From positions 1-60,940 of the forward strand of contig JAMQHL010000016.1 in the NCBI GenBank assembly GCA_025993795.1: a DNA stretch of 60,940 nucleotides. Reading direction: 5' to 3'. This DNA comes from Planctomycetota bacterium (GTDB lineage: Bacteria; Planctomycetota; UBA8742; UBA2392). Position numbers and translations under genes: made by a program. This document shows, piece by piece, positions 17,544 to 26,910 of the stretch (positions are counted from its first letter, which is position 1; each line of letters starts with the position of its first letter). The notes beneath the pieces are model-generated. The model ran no database searches. It was not told the origin of the DNA and saw only the letters and a program-made list of their open reading frames with translations.

Positions 17544-17921
17544 ATGCGCAGCACGTTGACCATATTCGTGATCGGCTTCGTTCTTGGGTCGTCTCTGGGC
17601 ATTGGCGGGCTCTGGACGCAGGTCGTTCAGCCGGCCAAAGCGGAGCTTGAAAAGATTGAGCAGGAAAACGGGCTCATGCAGCAAGCCGTCGAAACCGCCA
17701 GCCAGGCCCTGAAAGACGCAGCAAAGGACCTTCGCGCCGACGCCGATGTCACGGGCGCGGGTGTCACGGGCACGACGGCAACGCGCGCAACCGGCGTCGC
17801 GCCTCAGCCGGTGCCTGTGCCGGCACTTGGCGTGTCTCGCGCCCGCAGCATCGCCGACTCGCTGGACAGCAAAGCAGCAGAGCTTGAACAGACCCGCAGT
17901 TCATTGCGGACCATCCGATAG
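17544..17921 (+). CDS. Small membrane-anchored coiled-coil protein of unknown function
   Basis: A 125-residue protein with one TM helix (residues about 3-23, IFVIGFVLGSSLGIGGLW). A charged heptad-like segment (residues 30-65), a Thr/Ala/Pro-rich linker and a second short coiled-coil at the C-terminus follow. GGAGG lies 5 nt before ATG 17544, which decides the start over 17517. No family is recognised. It precedes two signalling phosphatases, but the gap of about 160 bp does not prove co-transcription. Confidence 0.6.
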   Translation: MRSTLTIFVIGFVLGSSLGIGGLWTQVVQPAKAELEKIEQENGLMQQAVETASQALKDAAKDLRADADVTGAGVTGTTATRATGVAPQPVPVPALGVSRARSIADSLDSKAAELEQTRSSLRTIR

Positions 17922-18079
17922 TCGCAGTCGTTGCGTTGCGGGCCGGCGCGCGGCGCTCTTGGTGCGGCATACGCAGCTGGGCCGCAGGCGTGCGACCAAT
18001 GGGCCTGAATGTAGCGTCTTGTCCGGGCCCGGTTTATCGTTTACGCTTCGGGCGCACACCGCAGCCTCGGAGTTCCCGC

Positions 18080-19252
18080 GTGTCACTTGTCCTGATTTCC
18101 GATGACGATCCTGCTGTTCGCGCTGAACTCAAGCAGGTACTTCTGAAGGCCGGGCACAGCGTGCTGGAAGCCGCGACTGCTCGCGCAACCCTTCACGAAG
18201 CGCAGGACCATGACCCTGACCTGATTCTGCTTGATATCAAACTGCCCGACATGACAGCGATGGAACTGCTCGAAGAGCTGCGCAGCGAGGCATCTTTGGC
18301 GCGCGTGCCGATCATGATGATGGCCGCTGACGCCGACCAGGACCTGCTGACCCGCACCTTCAAGTGGGACATCGTTGATTTCGTCCACAAACCTTTCAAC
18401 ACCAACATTCTCGTCGCCAAAATCGGCGCCCATACGCGCCTGAACCTTGCCTACAAGTTCAGCCGCAAGCTCAGCAAGGAAATGTACATGTCGCGCATTG
18501 AGCGCCTGGAAACCCAGGTGCAGGCGACCGAAGAAGACATGACCGAGGCGGAGCGCCACTTCACCTGGATGCAGCCAAAGACGCCGAAAGTGGATGGCTA
18601 CACCATTGAGGTCAAGTACCGCCCGTACGGAAAGCTGGGCGGCGATTTTTATGACTTCGTGTGGCTTGACCGCGACCGTCTGGCCGTCGTCGTCGGCGAC
18701 GTCAGCGGGCACGGCATCCAGGCAGCAATTCTGCAGACGATGGCCCGCAAACTCATCAGCCTGGCGCTGCGGCAAGAAATGGACAATCTGCAGAAGGTTG
18801 TCGAGTTTTCAAACCGCGAACTGACCAACGACTTGCCGCCGGGCAGCTTCGTGGCAGCAACGATCGGCGTCCTGAACACCGAAACCCATGAGTGGCACCA
18901 CGTTCGGTGCGGCATTCCGTACCCGATTCTGATAAAGGCTGATCGCGAGTGCGAGCCGCTGATGACACCCGGCGGCCCCCTGGGCCTGAGCAAGAAAGCA
19001 GACTGGGCAATCGGCGTGGGTACATACGGCGTATCGCTGCAAGCCGGCCAGGGCATGCTGTTGATGTCAGACGGCATCATCGAGTGTTATCTTGATGACG
19101 AGAAGAAAGAGCAGTTCGATGTCGAGGGAGTCATCAAGGCTATAAAGGAAACTCCCAAAGATGGCAGCATGATCGCTACAATCTGCGAGATGGCGAACCT
19201 GGAGCATCGTGCCGATGACGACGCGACGCTGATCAGTATTGCGCGGAAGTAG
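18080..19252 (+). CDS. Receiver-PP2C (SpoIIE/RsbU-type) serine phosphatase, copy 1
   Basis: A 390-residue response regulator with a PP2C-type phosphatase output. Receiver domain at residues 1-120 with phospho-acceptor D52 (LLDIKLPDM) and switch Lys in HKPF. A coiled linker spans about 135-165. The phosphatase has the metal-binding GGDFYDF and VGDVSGHG motifs. Such proteins dephosphorylate anti-sigma-factor antagonists in partner-switching pathways. I chose GTG 18080 (GGAG 7 nt upstream, receiver starts at once) over an ATG at 17936. Its paralogue starts 3 bp after its stop. Confidence 0.9.
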   Translation: MSLVLISDDDPAVRAELKQVLLKAGHSVLEAATARATLHEAQDHDPDLILLDIKLPDMTAMELLEELRSEASLARVPIMMMAADADQDLLTRTFKWDIVDFVHKPFNTNILVAKIGAHTRLNLAYKFSRKLSKEMYMSRIERLETQVQATEEDMTEAERHFTWMQPKTPKVDGYTIEVKYRPYGKLGGDFYDFVWLDRDRLAVVVGDVSGHGIQAAILQTMARKLISLALRQEMDNLQKVVEFSNRELTNDLPPGSFVAATIGVLNTETHEWHHVRCGIPYPILIKADRECEPLMTPGGPLGLSKKADWAIGVGTYGVSLQAGQGMLLMSDGIIECYLDDEKKEQFDVEGVIKAIKETPKDGSMIATICEMANLEHRADDDATLISIARK

Positions 19253-19255
19253 CGA

Positions 19256-20500
19256 ATGGCCGACATACTCCTGATTGAGGGCGACAACGAAGTCCGGGAA
19301 AGCGTCAGCGAAATGCTGCGCACCGGCGGCCACGACGTCACCGCTGTCGAAGACAGTGAGCAAGCCCGCAAGGCCAGCCTGCGCAAGGTACCCGCGCTGG
19401 TCATCAGTGACCAGAAACTTGGCGATGAAGGTGTCGAGTACCTCATGCACCTTTCGCGTGACCGGCGGCTTTCCCGTGTGCCGGTGGTGCTGCTGGTTGA
19501 CGAAGGAAACACCGACTCGGCGCTCAGCACCTACCAGTGCGACATCTTTGCGATCTTTAAGAAGCCCGTGGACATTGAGGCCCTGAAGCTTCAGGTCGAA
19601 ACCATCATCCGGCAAACCACGCGCCAGAAGCAATCGCGCAAGCGCGAACGCCACGAATTGCGAAGCCAGATCATGCGCCTTGAACGCGAGGTGCGCGCCA
19701 CCACCGACGACCTGACCGATGCCGCGCAGAATTTCACGACCATGCTGGCGACGCCGCCAAGGCCTGATGGCATTCGCATCGACGTGCATTTCGCCCCCAG
19801 CGGCGGCTTTATCGGCGGCGACTTTTACGACTTTTTCTGGCTGGATGAGCGGCGCCTGTGCGTGGTGGTGGGGGACGTGACCGGCCACGGCATCCAGGCG
19901 GCAGTGATCCAGTCAATGGCGCGCAAGGTCATCAGCATCGGCATGCGAATCAAGCATGGCGACCTGCGCGAGGCCATGCGGTTTGCCAACGATGAACTTG
20001 CCGACGATATTCCGCAAGGCAAGTTTGTGGCGGCGCTGGTGGGCGTGCTGGATGTGATCAGCGGCAAGTGGCATCACGCTCGATGTGGCATCCCGCATCC
20101 CGTCTTCGTCAAGTCCGACGGCACGCGCGAAGACGTGCTGACTGCGGGCGTAGCCCTGGGGCTCAAGCGCAGCGCGAACTGGGCCGATGCCATCCAGGTG
20201 CATAGCTCAAACCTTGAGCCGGGCGGACGCGTCGTGATGTTCACGGACGGCATCATTGAGTGCCTCAAGGACGACGGCGAAGAGTTCGATTACCCCGGCA
20301 TTCACGAGGTGCTAAAGCGCGCAAATCCAGACGACAACGTGCCCGACCTGATTTATCAGGCGGCCCATGCGGGCCACCGTGCCGTAGACGACGTGCTGAT
20401 CATCGCCATTACGCGGGAATCCGTGGTCCTTGAGGACAGCCAGGCAGTCACGCTGTTCGGCAACCTCGACGACGAAGAAGACATTTTCAACGTGCGCTGA
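19256..20500 (+). CDS. Receiver-PP2C (SpoIIE/RsbU-type) serine phosphatase, copy 2
   Basis: A 414-residue paralogue of the preceding gene with the same layout: receiver with D52 (VISDQKLGDEG) and KKPV, Arg/Glu-rich coiled linker, then PP2C motifs GGDFYDF and VGDVTGHG. It extends about 20 residues further at the acidic C-terminus. The 3-bp spacing to copy 1 and equal domain order point to tandem duplication followed by divergence. The two may form heterodimers or respond to different kinases (inference). No histidine kinase or anti-sigma gene is nearby. Confidence 0.9.
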   Translation: MADILLIEGDNEVRESVSEMLRTGGHDVTAVEDSEQARKASLRKVPALVISDQKLGDEGVEYLMHLSRDRRLSRVPVVLLVDEGNTDSALSTYQCDIFAIFKKPVDIEALKLQVETIIRQTTRQKQSRKRERHELRSQIMRLEREVRATTDDLTDAAQNFTTMLATPPRPDGIRIDVHFAPSGGFIGGDFYDFFWLDERRLCVVVGDVTGHGIQAAVIQSMARKVISIGMRIKHGDLREAMRFANDELADDIPQGKFVAALVGVLDVISGKWHHARCGIPHPVFVKSDGTREDVLTAGVALGLKRSANWADAIQVHSSNLEPGGRVVMFTDGIIECLKDDGEEFDYPGIHEVLKRANPDDNVPDLIYQAAHAGHRAVDDVLIIAITRESVVLEDSQAVTLFGNLDDEEDIFNVR

Positions 20501-20515
20501 ACTATGCGCCAGATT

Positions 20516-20534
20516 GCGACGGATGCACCGTCGC
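20516..20534. terminator. Hairpin between convergent genes
   Basis: GCGACGG (20516-20522) and CCGTCGC (20528-20534) form a 7-bp stem around ATGCA just after the second phosphatase stop. There is no T-run, so terminator function is tentative. The remaining 20535-20712 shows no supported gene. Confidence 0.4.
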
Positions 20535-20712
20535 CATATCGCTCAACTGCGCGTTCCCACCGGCCAGAACCTCGAAACCTGACTTGAGCGGTTCCTCCGT
20601 TGCCGGCACGGGCCTATCCAATCTGCAAGGCTGATGCCGCCGCTGGTGCTTGGTTTGGCGAGTTGTACTTCGGCGGCACATCGGTCCGCTGCCGCCAGCA
20701 CCATGACCCTGC

Positions 20713-21642
20713 TCATGGAGACTTTCCGGCGTTTGCGTCATGGATGCGCGCGTGCGCCGCCATGGATGCCAGGTAGTGTTCGTCGATGCGGTCGCGCGTG
20801 GTCGCGACCGGGTTCTCCAGCGCCATCGACTCGAGCGCCCCGGCCATGGCGCTGCCCCATGGGCTGTGCGGCACCAGCGGATACGTCATGCGCGCGCTGC
20901 CTGCCAGCACCCACCCCGGCACCGACAGGTCGTGCTCTTGCATGATCATCGTGTACGGGTTGGTCTTGGGGTCATGGATCGGCGGCCGCTCTATGCCTTC
21001 CGCCCACGGGCCATCATTGAAGATCACGAGGTCGCTGCGGGTGCTGAAGCTGACCATGCCCGCGACCGGCAGAGCGACCACCGCCAACAGCCACAGCGGC
21101 ACGCGCGGCGGTCTGTGCGCCATGTTGCGAAGGAACTGAAACCTGCCCACGGTCGGTTCGCCGCTGGGCTTGGCCACGGCCGCTGCCGCAATCACGCCGA
21201 TAGCAAGGTTCTGCGCAAAGATGAAGAACAAGTAGAAGGGGTAGACCACGCTGATGCCCGTGATGCCGTGGGTGGCGGCTTCGCCGAGGCTGCTCTGCCA
21301 GCCGCCAAGCACCATGAACGGGAAATAGCTGAAGCGCCAGGCCAGCAGCGCACCGAATGACGCCAGCAAGTTACGGCCGAAGTTGTCATCGTTGCGCATG
21401 CCGAAACCAAGACCGAGCATGGTCCCGGTCAGGCCGAAGATCACGAACGGCCAGAACACCATCGGCTGTGAAAGTTCGGTGAGCGAATCCAGCCAGAAGC
21501 CGGTGATCACGGCCGCCAGCGCGACCAATGCGGCGGCGGCAATGCCAACCGGAGTCAGGTTGACGATGCCGAACAGTGCGCGACGCGGCTTGTCTTCCGG
21601 TTTGTCTTCCATGGAGGCACCAGGAATCGGAGCAGTGCGCAT
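20713..21642 (-). CDS. Multi-pass membrane protein of unknown function
   Basis: A 309-residue protein with about five hydrophobic segments (FGIVNLTPVGIAAAALVALA, FWPFVIFGLTGTMLGLGF, YPFYLFFIFAQNLAIGV and PLWLLAVVALPVAG among them). A soluble C-terminal domain of about 110 residues is rich in Pro, Met and His. No family is recognised. An internal ATG at 21612 is an alternative start; neither has a strong ribosome-binding site. It lies 39 bp downstream of the desaturase gene on the same strand, so a shared transcript and a lipid-related role are possible but unproven. Confidence 0.65.
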   Translation of the reverse strand: MRTAPIPGASMEDKPEDKPRRALFGIVNLTPVGIAAAALVALAAVITGFWLDSLTELSQPMVFWPFVIFGLTGTMLGLGFGMRNDDNFGRNLLASFGALLAWRFSYFPFMVLGGWQSSLGEAATHGITGISVVYPFYLFFIFAQNLAIGVIAAAAVAKPSGEPTVGRFQFLRNMAHRPPRVPLWLLAVVALPVAGMVSFSTRSDLVIFNDGPWAEGIERPPIHDPKTNPYTMIMQEHDLSVPGWVLAGSARMTYPLVPHSPWGSAMAGALESMALENPVATTRDRIDEHYLASMAAHARIHDANAGKSP

Positions 21643-21681
21643 TTATACTGGGGCATCGGTTGCGCGGGAAGCTGACGGCGC

Positions 21682-22677
21682 TCAATACACATGCTTCTCG
21701 CGCAACTCAGACGCGGCTTCATCCAGGCGCTGGCCAAGGTCCGCCCAGTGGCACGTCGGCACAGCCGGGAACAGGTGGTGCTCAATGTGGTGGAACATCT
21801 GGTAGCTGATCAGGTTCTTGAACCAACCGCGCTGCGTGCGCGCGATCTGATGCTTGTCGTCGCAGTCATGGTGGACCGTCCAGACGGCAAAGAAGCCCGT
21901 GCCGCACTGGCCAAGCCACATCGTGATCACGAACAGGCCCAGCCACCATTGGCCCAACCCAAGCGAGATCCATGCCGCAGCGACATACCAAACCACGTTT
22001 CCGCCCAGCTCGGCGTAGACCCAGCGCAACTGGTGGGGATTGCCCACTTTCAGCGCAAACCAGTGCAGCTTCATCGGAAAGTAAGGGCCGACCAGCATCG
22101 CCTGCCACCATTTCAACTTGGCTGTGAAGCCCTCGACATCTTCGTTTGTCAGGTTATGGCGATGATGATGCAGGTGGCTGATCTGCACCGCATGCATGCT
22201 GCCGGTCATCGCGATGCTCAGCCAGAACATCAGCAGGTCGCAGCCGCGGCGAGATACGCCAATGGCGTAGTGGTAGGCGTTGTGGGCCTGCCGCAGGCCG
22301 GTCAGGAACAGATAGAAGGCGCAAATCTGCGCAGGAACCATCCACCACCATGAGCCGGTGTACTGAATCAGCGCGAAGCAGCCAAGGCACGCAACCAGCC
22401 AAGGCATACTGAGTGTGACTTCAACAAAAGCCTGCCAGGGCGAGACTGTCACCAGGTCGCGCCATTCAACAAGTTTGACGCGCGGGTCTTTAGTGACGTG
22501 GTAGTCAGCGTCGCCGGTCCGCGCGGAAAGCGGCATCGGCACTTCCAGGCCGGAAACTTCATCCTGCGGCAGCAACCCGCCGCCGGCATGGTCGCCAAGG
22601 TCCTGAGGGCGCGACGCGGCACTTCGGGTCATTGCGCATTCAGCCGTGGCTTCTGCGGTGGGCGACACGCGGCCCAT
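21682..22677 (-). CDS. Membrane fatty acid desaturase
   Basis: A 331-residue integral-membrane di-iron desaturase. The three histidine boxes are present: HNAYH (within RQAHNAYH), HLHHHRH and HHIEHHLFP. An additional WTVHHDCD stretch lies before the last box. Hydrophobic pairs sit between boxes as expected. It introduces double bonds into acyl chains, or acts on a related lipid. The third box type is common in front-end and sphingolipid-like desaturases, but regiospecificity cannot be read. The true start could be an internal Met (residue 16 or 48). AAAGG abuts the 22677 ATG. Confidence 0.88.
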   Translation of the reverse strand: MGRVSPTAEATAECAMTRSAASRPQDLGDHAGGGLLPQDEVSGLEVPMPLSARTGDADYHVTKDPRVKLVEWRDLVTVSPWQAFVEVTLSMPWLVACLGCFALIQYTGSWWWMVPAQICAFYLFLTGLRQAHNAYHYAIGVSRRGCDLLMFWLSIAMTGSMHAVQISHLHHHRHNLTNEDVEGFTAKLKWWQAMLVGPYFPMKLHWFALKVGNPHQLRWVYAELGGNVVWYVAAAWISLGLGQWWLGLFVITMWLGQCGTGFFAVWTVHHDCDDKHQIARTQRGWFKNLISYQMFHHIEHHLFPAVPTCHWADLGQRLDEAASELREKHVY

Positions 22678-22732
22678 CCTTTCAGGTGTTCCGACGGCGG
22701 CAGGTCAGCCGGGCGAGGAGAATCCTCAACGC

Positions 22733-24097
22733 CTAGAACTCCTCTTCGGCCGCCTTGTGATCTGATTTTGGCAGTTCGGGCTTGGGGTTGTCCTTGACAA
22801 GCTCAAACAGGATCTTGACGCCAGCCTCTTTGATTGTGTCCACGCCTGCGGCGTAGCGGATGTTGTCCTTCACCGGGTGCGTGGGCTCGACAGGGTTGCC
22901 CTCAAGCTCCACTTGCCCGTAACTGAGATTGCGCACGTTCTGCGCCGGGTAGATCAGGTAGCTGCCGTCCGGCAGTTGCGCGAACGTGCTGCCCAGCACT
23001 GCGCCGGGTGTGCTCTCGCCGACCAGCGGCCCGATCTTCAGCCACTTCCAGTTGTGCGCATAGAGCTCTTTGGCGCTGCGGCTGCCGCTGTCCTGCAGCG
23101 CGACCACCGGCCGTTCCCATTTGGGCATGCCGTAGTCCTGCTGGCTGCCCCGGCCGCCGGGAAAACGCACCATTGGCGGTGGCGCGCCGAACGGCGAAAA
23201 GCAGGCGTTCATCACGTCCACGCTGCCGCCGCGACCGCGCAGGTCGATGATGATGCCGTCGCACAACTGCCACTGTTTCTTCAGCGCCCGCTTCAGGGCC
23301 GAAGTCATGCCGTGGTGCAGGAAGTGCCAGAACCGTATGTAACCGAACTTGCGGCCTTCATGCTCAATGATCGTCACGCTGTTTCGTGACGCCGCGATCA
23401 TGTTGATGTCGGCGGGCTCAACACTGATGGTCAGGCGCTCTTCACTTTCCGCGCTGCGCTGCAACTCCACCATCAGTGCGCCTCCATCGGGCGGGTTTTT
23501 CAGAAAGTAGTGGGGGTGCTGGTTCGGTAGCCCCGGGTCGCCGCCTGCGTCTACCAGCAGATCAGATTCCAGCACCGGCTTGCCCGCGATCTTGTGTATG
23601 CGGTCGCCGCGCTTGATGCCGGCTTTGTCGGCTGGGCCGCCGGTGAGTATGTCGGTCACAAAAAACTCGCCGGCAGTCAGTTCCGTGATGTCAAAGCCGA
23701 CCTGGCGGCGCAGCGAGTTGTCCATCTCGGGCGCGAAGTGGTTGTCATAGGCGTGCTGCTCAACAATGCCGAGGTGGCTGACCTTGAACTCGGCCAGCAG
23801 CTCGCGCAGTACACCGTGCAGGGCGTTGCCGGGCGTGGCATCGGCGCAACGCTTCAAAAAGCGTCCGCGCATCTCTTTCAGGTCGTGGCCCCCGTACTTC
23901 TTGTCGTAGAACCCGCGCCGGATGATATCGAGCATCCCATCAAGCACCTTGACGTTGGCCTTCTGCGCGTCGCTGAATGCGGCTTCGTCCACTTCGGTCT
24001 GGGCCGAGTCGTCAGCAAGCCGACCTTGCCCCGTCACGGGCACGGTCGCCGACAGCATCAAGGCGGCAATCAGCGTAAGAAACACACGGTACAGCAT
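22733..24097 (-). CDS. Exported S41-family peptidase with PDZ domain
   Basis: A 454-residue protein with a signal peptide (residues 1-24), a helical N-domain with a conserved SHLG histidine (H108), a PDZ domain (about 133-185) and an S41 catalytic core. The probable nucleophile is S341 in GSRSAKE. The residue 25 positions later, Lys in Prc/CtpA enzymes, is Ala (A366, in TPGAV). It therefore either uses a tricorn-like Ser-His arrangement or is inactive. AGGAGA precedes the ATG at 24097. It is divergent from the M1 aminopeptidase gene. Confidence 0.85.
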   Translation of the reverse strand: MLYRVFLTLIAALMLSATVPVTGQGRLADDSAQTEVDEAAFSDAQKANVKVLDGMLDIIRRGFYDKKYGGHDLKEMRGRFLKRCADATPGNALHGVLRELLAEFKVSHLGIVEQHAYDNHFAPEMDNSLRRQVGFDITELTAGEFFVTDILTGGPADKAGIKRGDRIHKIAGKPVLESDLLVDAGGDPGLPNQHPHYFLKNPPDGGALMVELQRSAESEERLTISVEPADINMIAASRNSVTIIEHEGRKFGYIRFWHFLHHGMTSALKRALKKQWQLCDGIIIDLRGRGGSVDVMNACFSPFGAPPPMVRFPGGRGSQQDYGMPKWERPVVALQDSGSRSAKELYAHNWKWLKIGPLVGESTPGAVLGSTFAQLPDGSYLIYPAQNVRNLSYGQVELEGNPVEPTHPVKDNIRYAAGVDTIKEAGVKILFELVKDNPKPELPKSDHKAAEEEF

Positions 24098-24189
24098 CAG
24101 ATTCTCCTAAGCCGGGAGGTGCACTCCCGTTGACGCAGGATAGAGTCCCGATCAAATACGCCCGAAAGTGGTTCAGGAGTAGTCCCAAC

Positions 24190-26868
24190 ATGAACTTTTC
24201 CCTCACGGAGCAGGCCCGGTTTTTTGCGGGCACCGGCGCCGCCTACCTGGAAGACAAGCCCACGTGGAAGCCCTTCATGAAGAAGGGCGTCACCCCAAAG
24301 TGGTCCCGCGACCGTGTGGTAGATGTGCGCCACATACGGCTGGAGATCAAGCCGGACTTCGACAAGCGGTCGATCAGCGGCACAGCTACCCTGACGGTTG
24401 CGCCGATCAATGAAGGCGCCAAGTTTCTTGACCTCGACGCCTGCGAGATGGAGATCGCATCCGTAAACGTCAACGGCAAGAAGGCCGATTATCGCCACGA
24501 CGGTGAAGTCCTGACGGTGCAGTTCGGGCGAGAATTGCCAGCCGACAAGCCGCTCGACATCGCCATCAAGTACTCGGCGGTGCCGCGGCGGGGCGCCTAC
24601 TTCGTCGGCCCGGACCGCGACTACCCCAAGAAACACAAAGAGTTCTGGACGCAGGGCCAGGACGAGGACAGCCGCTACTGGTTTCCGTGTTTCGATTACC
24701 CCAACGAGAAAGCGACCAGCGAAATTATCGTGGAGGTGCCCAGCGGCATGACCAGCCTTAGCAATGGCGCGCTGAGCAATGTTGAGAGCCGCAAGGGCCA
24801 CGAGCTGCACCACTGGAAGCACGACGTGCCGCACGTGGCGTACCTGATGACCCTGGTCGTGGGCGACTTCGTCAAAGTCAGCAAAGAGTGGGATGGCATC
24901 CCGGTGGATTACTACGTGCCGCCCGGCAGAGAAGAAGACGGCGAACGCGCATTCGGCCGCACGCCTGACATGGTGCGCTTTTTCAGCGAGAAGACCGGCG
25001 TGCGCTACCCGTATGCCAAGTACGCGCAGATCACAGCCGAAGACTTCATTTTCGGCGGCATGGAGAACACCACCGCCACCACACAGACCGCGCTGACACT
25101 GCACGACGAACGCGCGCACTTGGATTTCAGCTCAGAGCCGCTGGTCAGCCACGAGCTTGCGCACCAGTGGTTCGGCGACTACCTGACCTGCCGCGACTGG
25201 AGCCACGCCTGGCTGAACGAAAGCTTTGCAACGTACTTTGAAGCCATGTGGTGCGAGGAGTCCCTGGGCGACGACGAGTTCAAGTACTACCTCGACGCCG
25301 ACTGGAAAACCTATCTGGCGGAAGACAAGGGCAGCTACCGCCGCGCGATCCAGACCAACATCTACAACGAGCCGCTGGATCTGTTCGACCGCCACCTTTA
25401 CCAGAAGGGCGCGGTCATCCTGCACCACCTGCGCAAGCTGCTGGGCGACCGGCTTTGGTGGAAGGTGATCAATCACTACCTGACCAGCAACGCTGAGCAG
25501 ACGGTGATCACGCAAGACCTGGCCACTTCGCTTGAGAAAGTCACCGGCCGCAACTGGGACTGGTTTCTGGCCCAGTGGATCCATGGCGGCGGGCACCCCC
25601 AGTTCAAGCTGAAAGCGACATGGCGCGACAAGACCCAGAGCCTCGACTTCTCGATCCTCCAGACCCAGAAGCAGGATGACCTTACCGCGATCTTCCGCAC
25701 GCCGGTCAAAGTCCGCTTTGCGTGGAAGGGTGGCGAAGAGATCCGCGAGTTCGAGTTGGACAAGCCCGCGCACCGCTACCACCTGAAGCTTCCCAAGCGC
25801 CCGGAGTGGGTTGCGTTCGACCCCGGCAACAGCATTCCCAAGACTCTCGAGCTGGACTTCAGCGAGGACATGCTCATCGCGCAGCTTGAACACGATGACG
25901 ACGTGATGGGTCGCGTGCATGCCGCTCGGGCACTGGCGGGGAAAGCCACACGCAAGGCAGTAGAAGCGCTGTCCAAGGCGCTTACCGGCGACAAGTTCTG
26001 GGGCGTGCAAGCCGAATGTGCCGAGGCCCTGGGCAAAGCACACAGCCCGGAAGCGTTGCAGGCATTGTGCGATGCTTGCACCCTGCCGCACCCCAAGGCC
26101 CGGCGCGCGGTGGCGGCTGCCCTGGGCGAATGGCGCCACAGCAGCGCGACAGAAAAGCTTGCGCTGATGTTGAACAAGGACAAGAGCTACTACGTCGCGG
26201 CGGAAGCGGCGGTGGCCTTGGGCAAAACCCGGGCCGGAAACGCGTTTGACGTGTTGATGGGGGCGTTGCCGCGCGCAAGCCATGTGGACGTGATTCGCAG
26301 CTCTGTATTTTCAGCCTTCTGCGAACTGAAGGACTTGCGGGCACTTCCGGTGCTGCACGAGTGGACTGAAGCCGGGCAAAGCCAGCAGGCCAGGTATGCC
26401 GCCGTCGCGGCACTGGGAAAGCTGGCAAGGCTCAGCACAGAAGAGAAGGATAAGCTGGCTGCACGCGAGCGCCTTGAGGCGCTGCTTGAGGGTGAGTTCC
26501 GGCTTGTCATTGCTGCCTTGAGCGGGTTGGCAGCGCTCAGAGACGCGGCGTCAATACCGGCGCTGGCCAAGGTTGCCCGCACCAGCCACGACAGCCGCAT
26601 CAAGAAGCGCGCCCGGGATACGATTGAGGCAATCCGGGCCGCGCAGGGCGCACCCAAGGAGTTGAAGGAACTGCGCGACGATTACGACAAGTTGAAAGAC
26701 GAACACGACAAGCTGAAAGAGCGCGTAGAGAAGATGGAGTCCCTGAACGGGCATTCTAAGCAAACCAGCAAGGCAAGCGCGAAACCGGGCCGCAACAGCA
26801 AGCCCGCTCGCGCTGGACAGGGCACGGGCAAGAAGAAATCCAAGCCTCGCGCGACAAAGAAGCGCTGA
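24190..26868 (+). CDS. M1-family zinc aminopeptidase with C-terminal HEAT repeats
   Basis: From ATG 24190 the protein has 892 residues. The M1 core has exopeptidase motif GGMEN (289-293) and zinc motif HELAH (321-325) with the third ligand E344 eighteen residues on. The transition-state Tyr sits in LYQKGAVILHHL. About residues 570-830 form HEAT-like helical repeats (RVHAARALAGKA, AAALGEWRHSSATEKL). A short coiled-coil and a Lys-rich tail follow. There is no signal peptide, so it is probably cytoplasmic. GGAG lies 10 nt upstream of 24190; a TTG at 24130 could add 20 residues. Confidence 0.92.
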   Translation: MNFSLTEQARFFAGTGAAYLEDKPTWKPFMKKGVTPKWSRDRVVDVRHIRLEIKPDFDKRSISGTATLTVAPINEGAKFLDLDACEMEIASVNVNGKKADYRHDGEVLTVQFGRELPADKPLDIAIKYSAVPRRGAYFVGPDRDYPKKHKEFWTQGQDEDSRYWFPCFDYPNEKATSEIIVEVPSGMTSLSNGALSNVESRKGHELHHWKHDVPHVAYLMTLVVGDFVKVSKEWDGIPVDYYVPPGREEDGERAFGRTPDMVRFFSEKTGVRYPYAKYAQITAEDFIFGGMENTTATTQTALTLHDERAHLDFSSEPLVSHELAHQWFGDYLTCRDWSHAWLNESFATYFEAMWCEESLGDDEFKYYLDADWKTYLAEDKGSYRRAIQTNIYNEPLDLFDRHLYQKGAVILHHLRKLLGDRLWWKVINHYLTSNAEQTVITQDLATSLEKVTGRNWDWFLAQWIHGGGHPQFKLKATWRDKTQSLDFSILQTQKQDDLTAIFRTPVKVRFAWKGGEEIREFELDKPAHRYHLKLPKRPEWVAFDPGNSIPKTLELDFSEDMLIAQLEHDDDVMGRVHAARALAGKATRKAVEALSKALTGDKFWGVQAECAEALGKAHSPEALQALCDACTLPHPKARRAVAAALGEWRHSSATEKLALMLNKDKSYYVAAEAAVALGKTRAGNAFDVLMGALPRASHVDVIRSSVFSAFCELKDLRALPVLHEWTEAGQSQQARYAAVAALGKLARLSTEEKDKLAARERLEALLEGEFRLVIAALSGLAALRDAASIPALAKVARTSHDSRIKKRARDTIEAIRAAQGAPKELKELRDDYDKLKDEHDKLKERVEKMESLNGHSKQTSKASAKPGRNSKPARAGQGTGKKKSKPRATKKR

Positions 26869-26910
26869 CCTGGAGCGCCGACAAGATGCGAAGCAAGTGG
26901 TGACGGCTGT

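Noticed and set aside
24097..26283. Two long antisense frames across the M1 aminopeptidase gene
   Set aside because: They oppose a gene with intact zinc and exopeptidase motifs and start without ribosome-binding sites.
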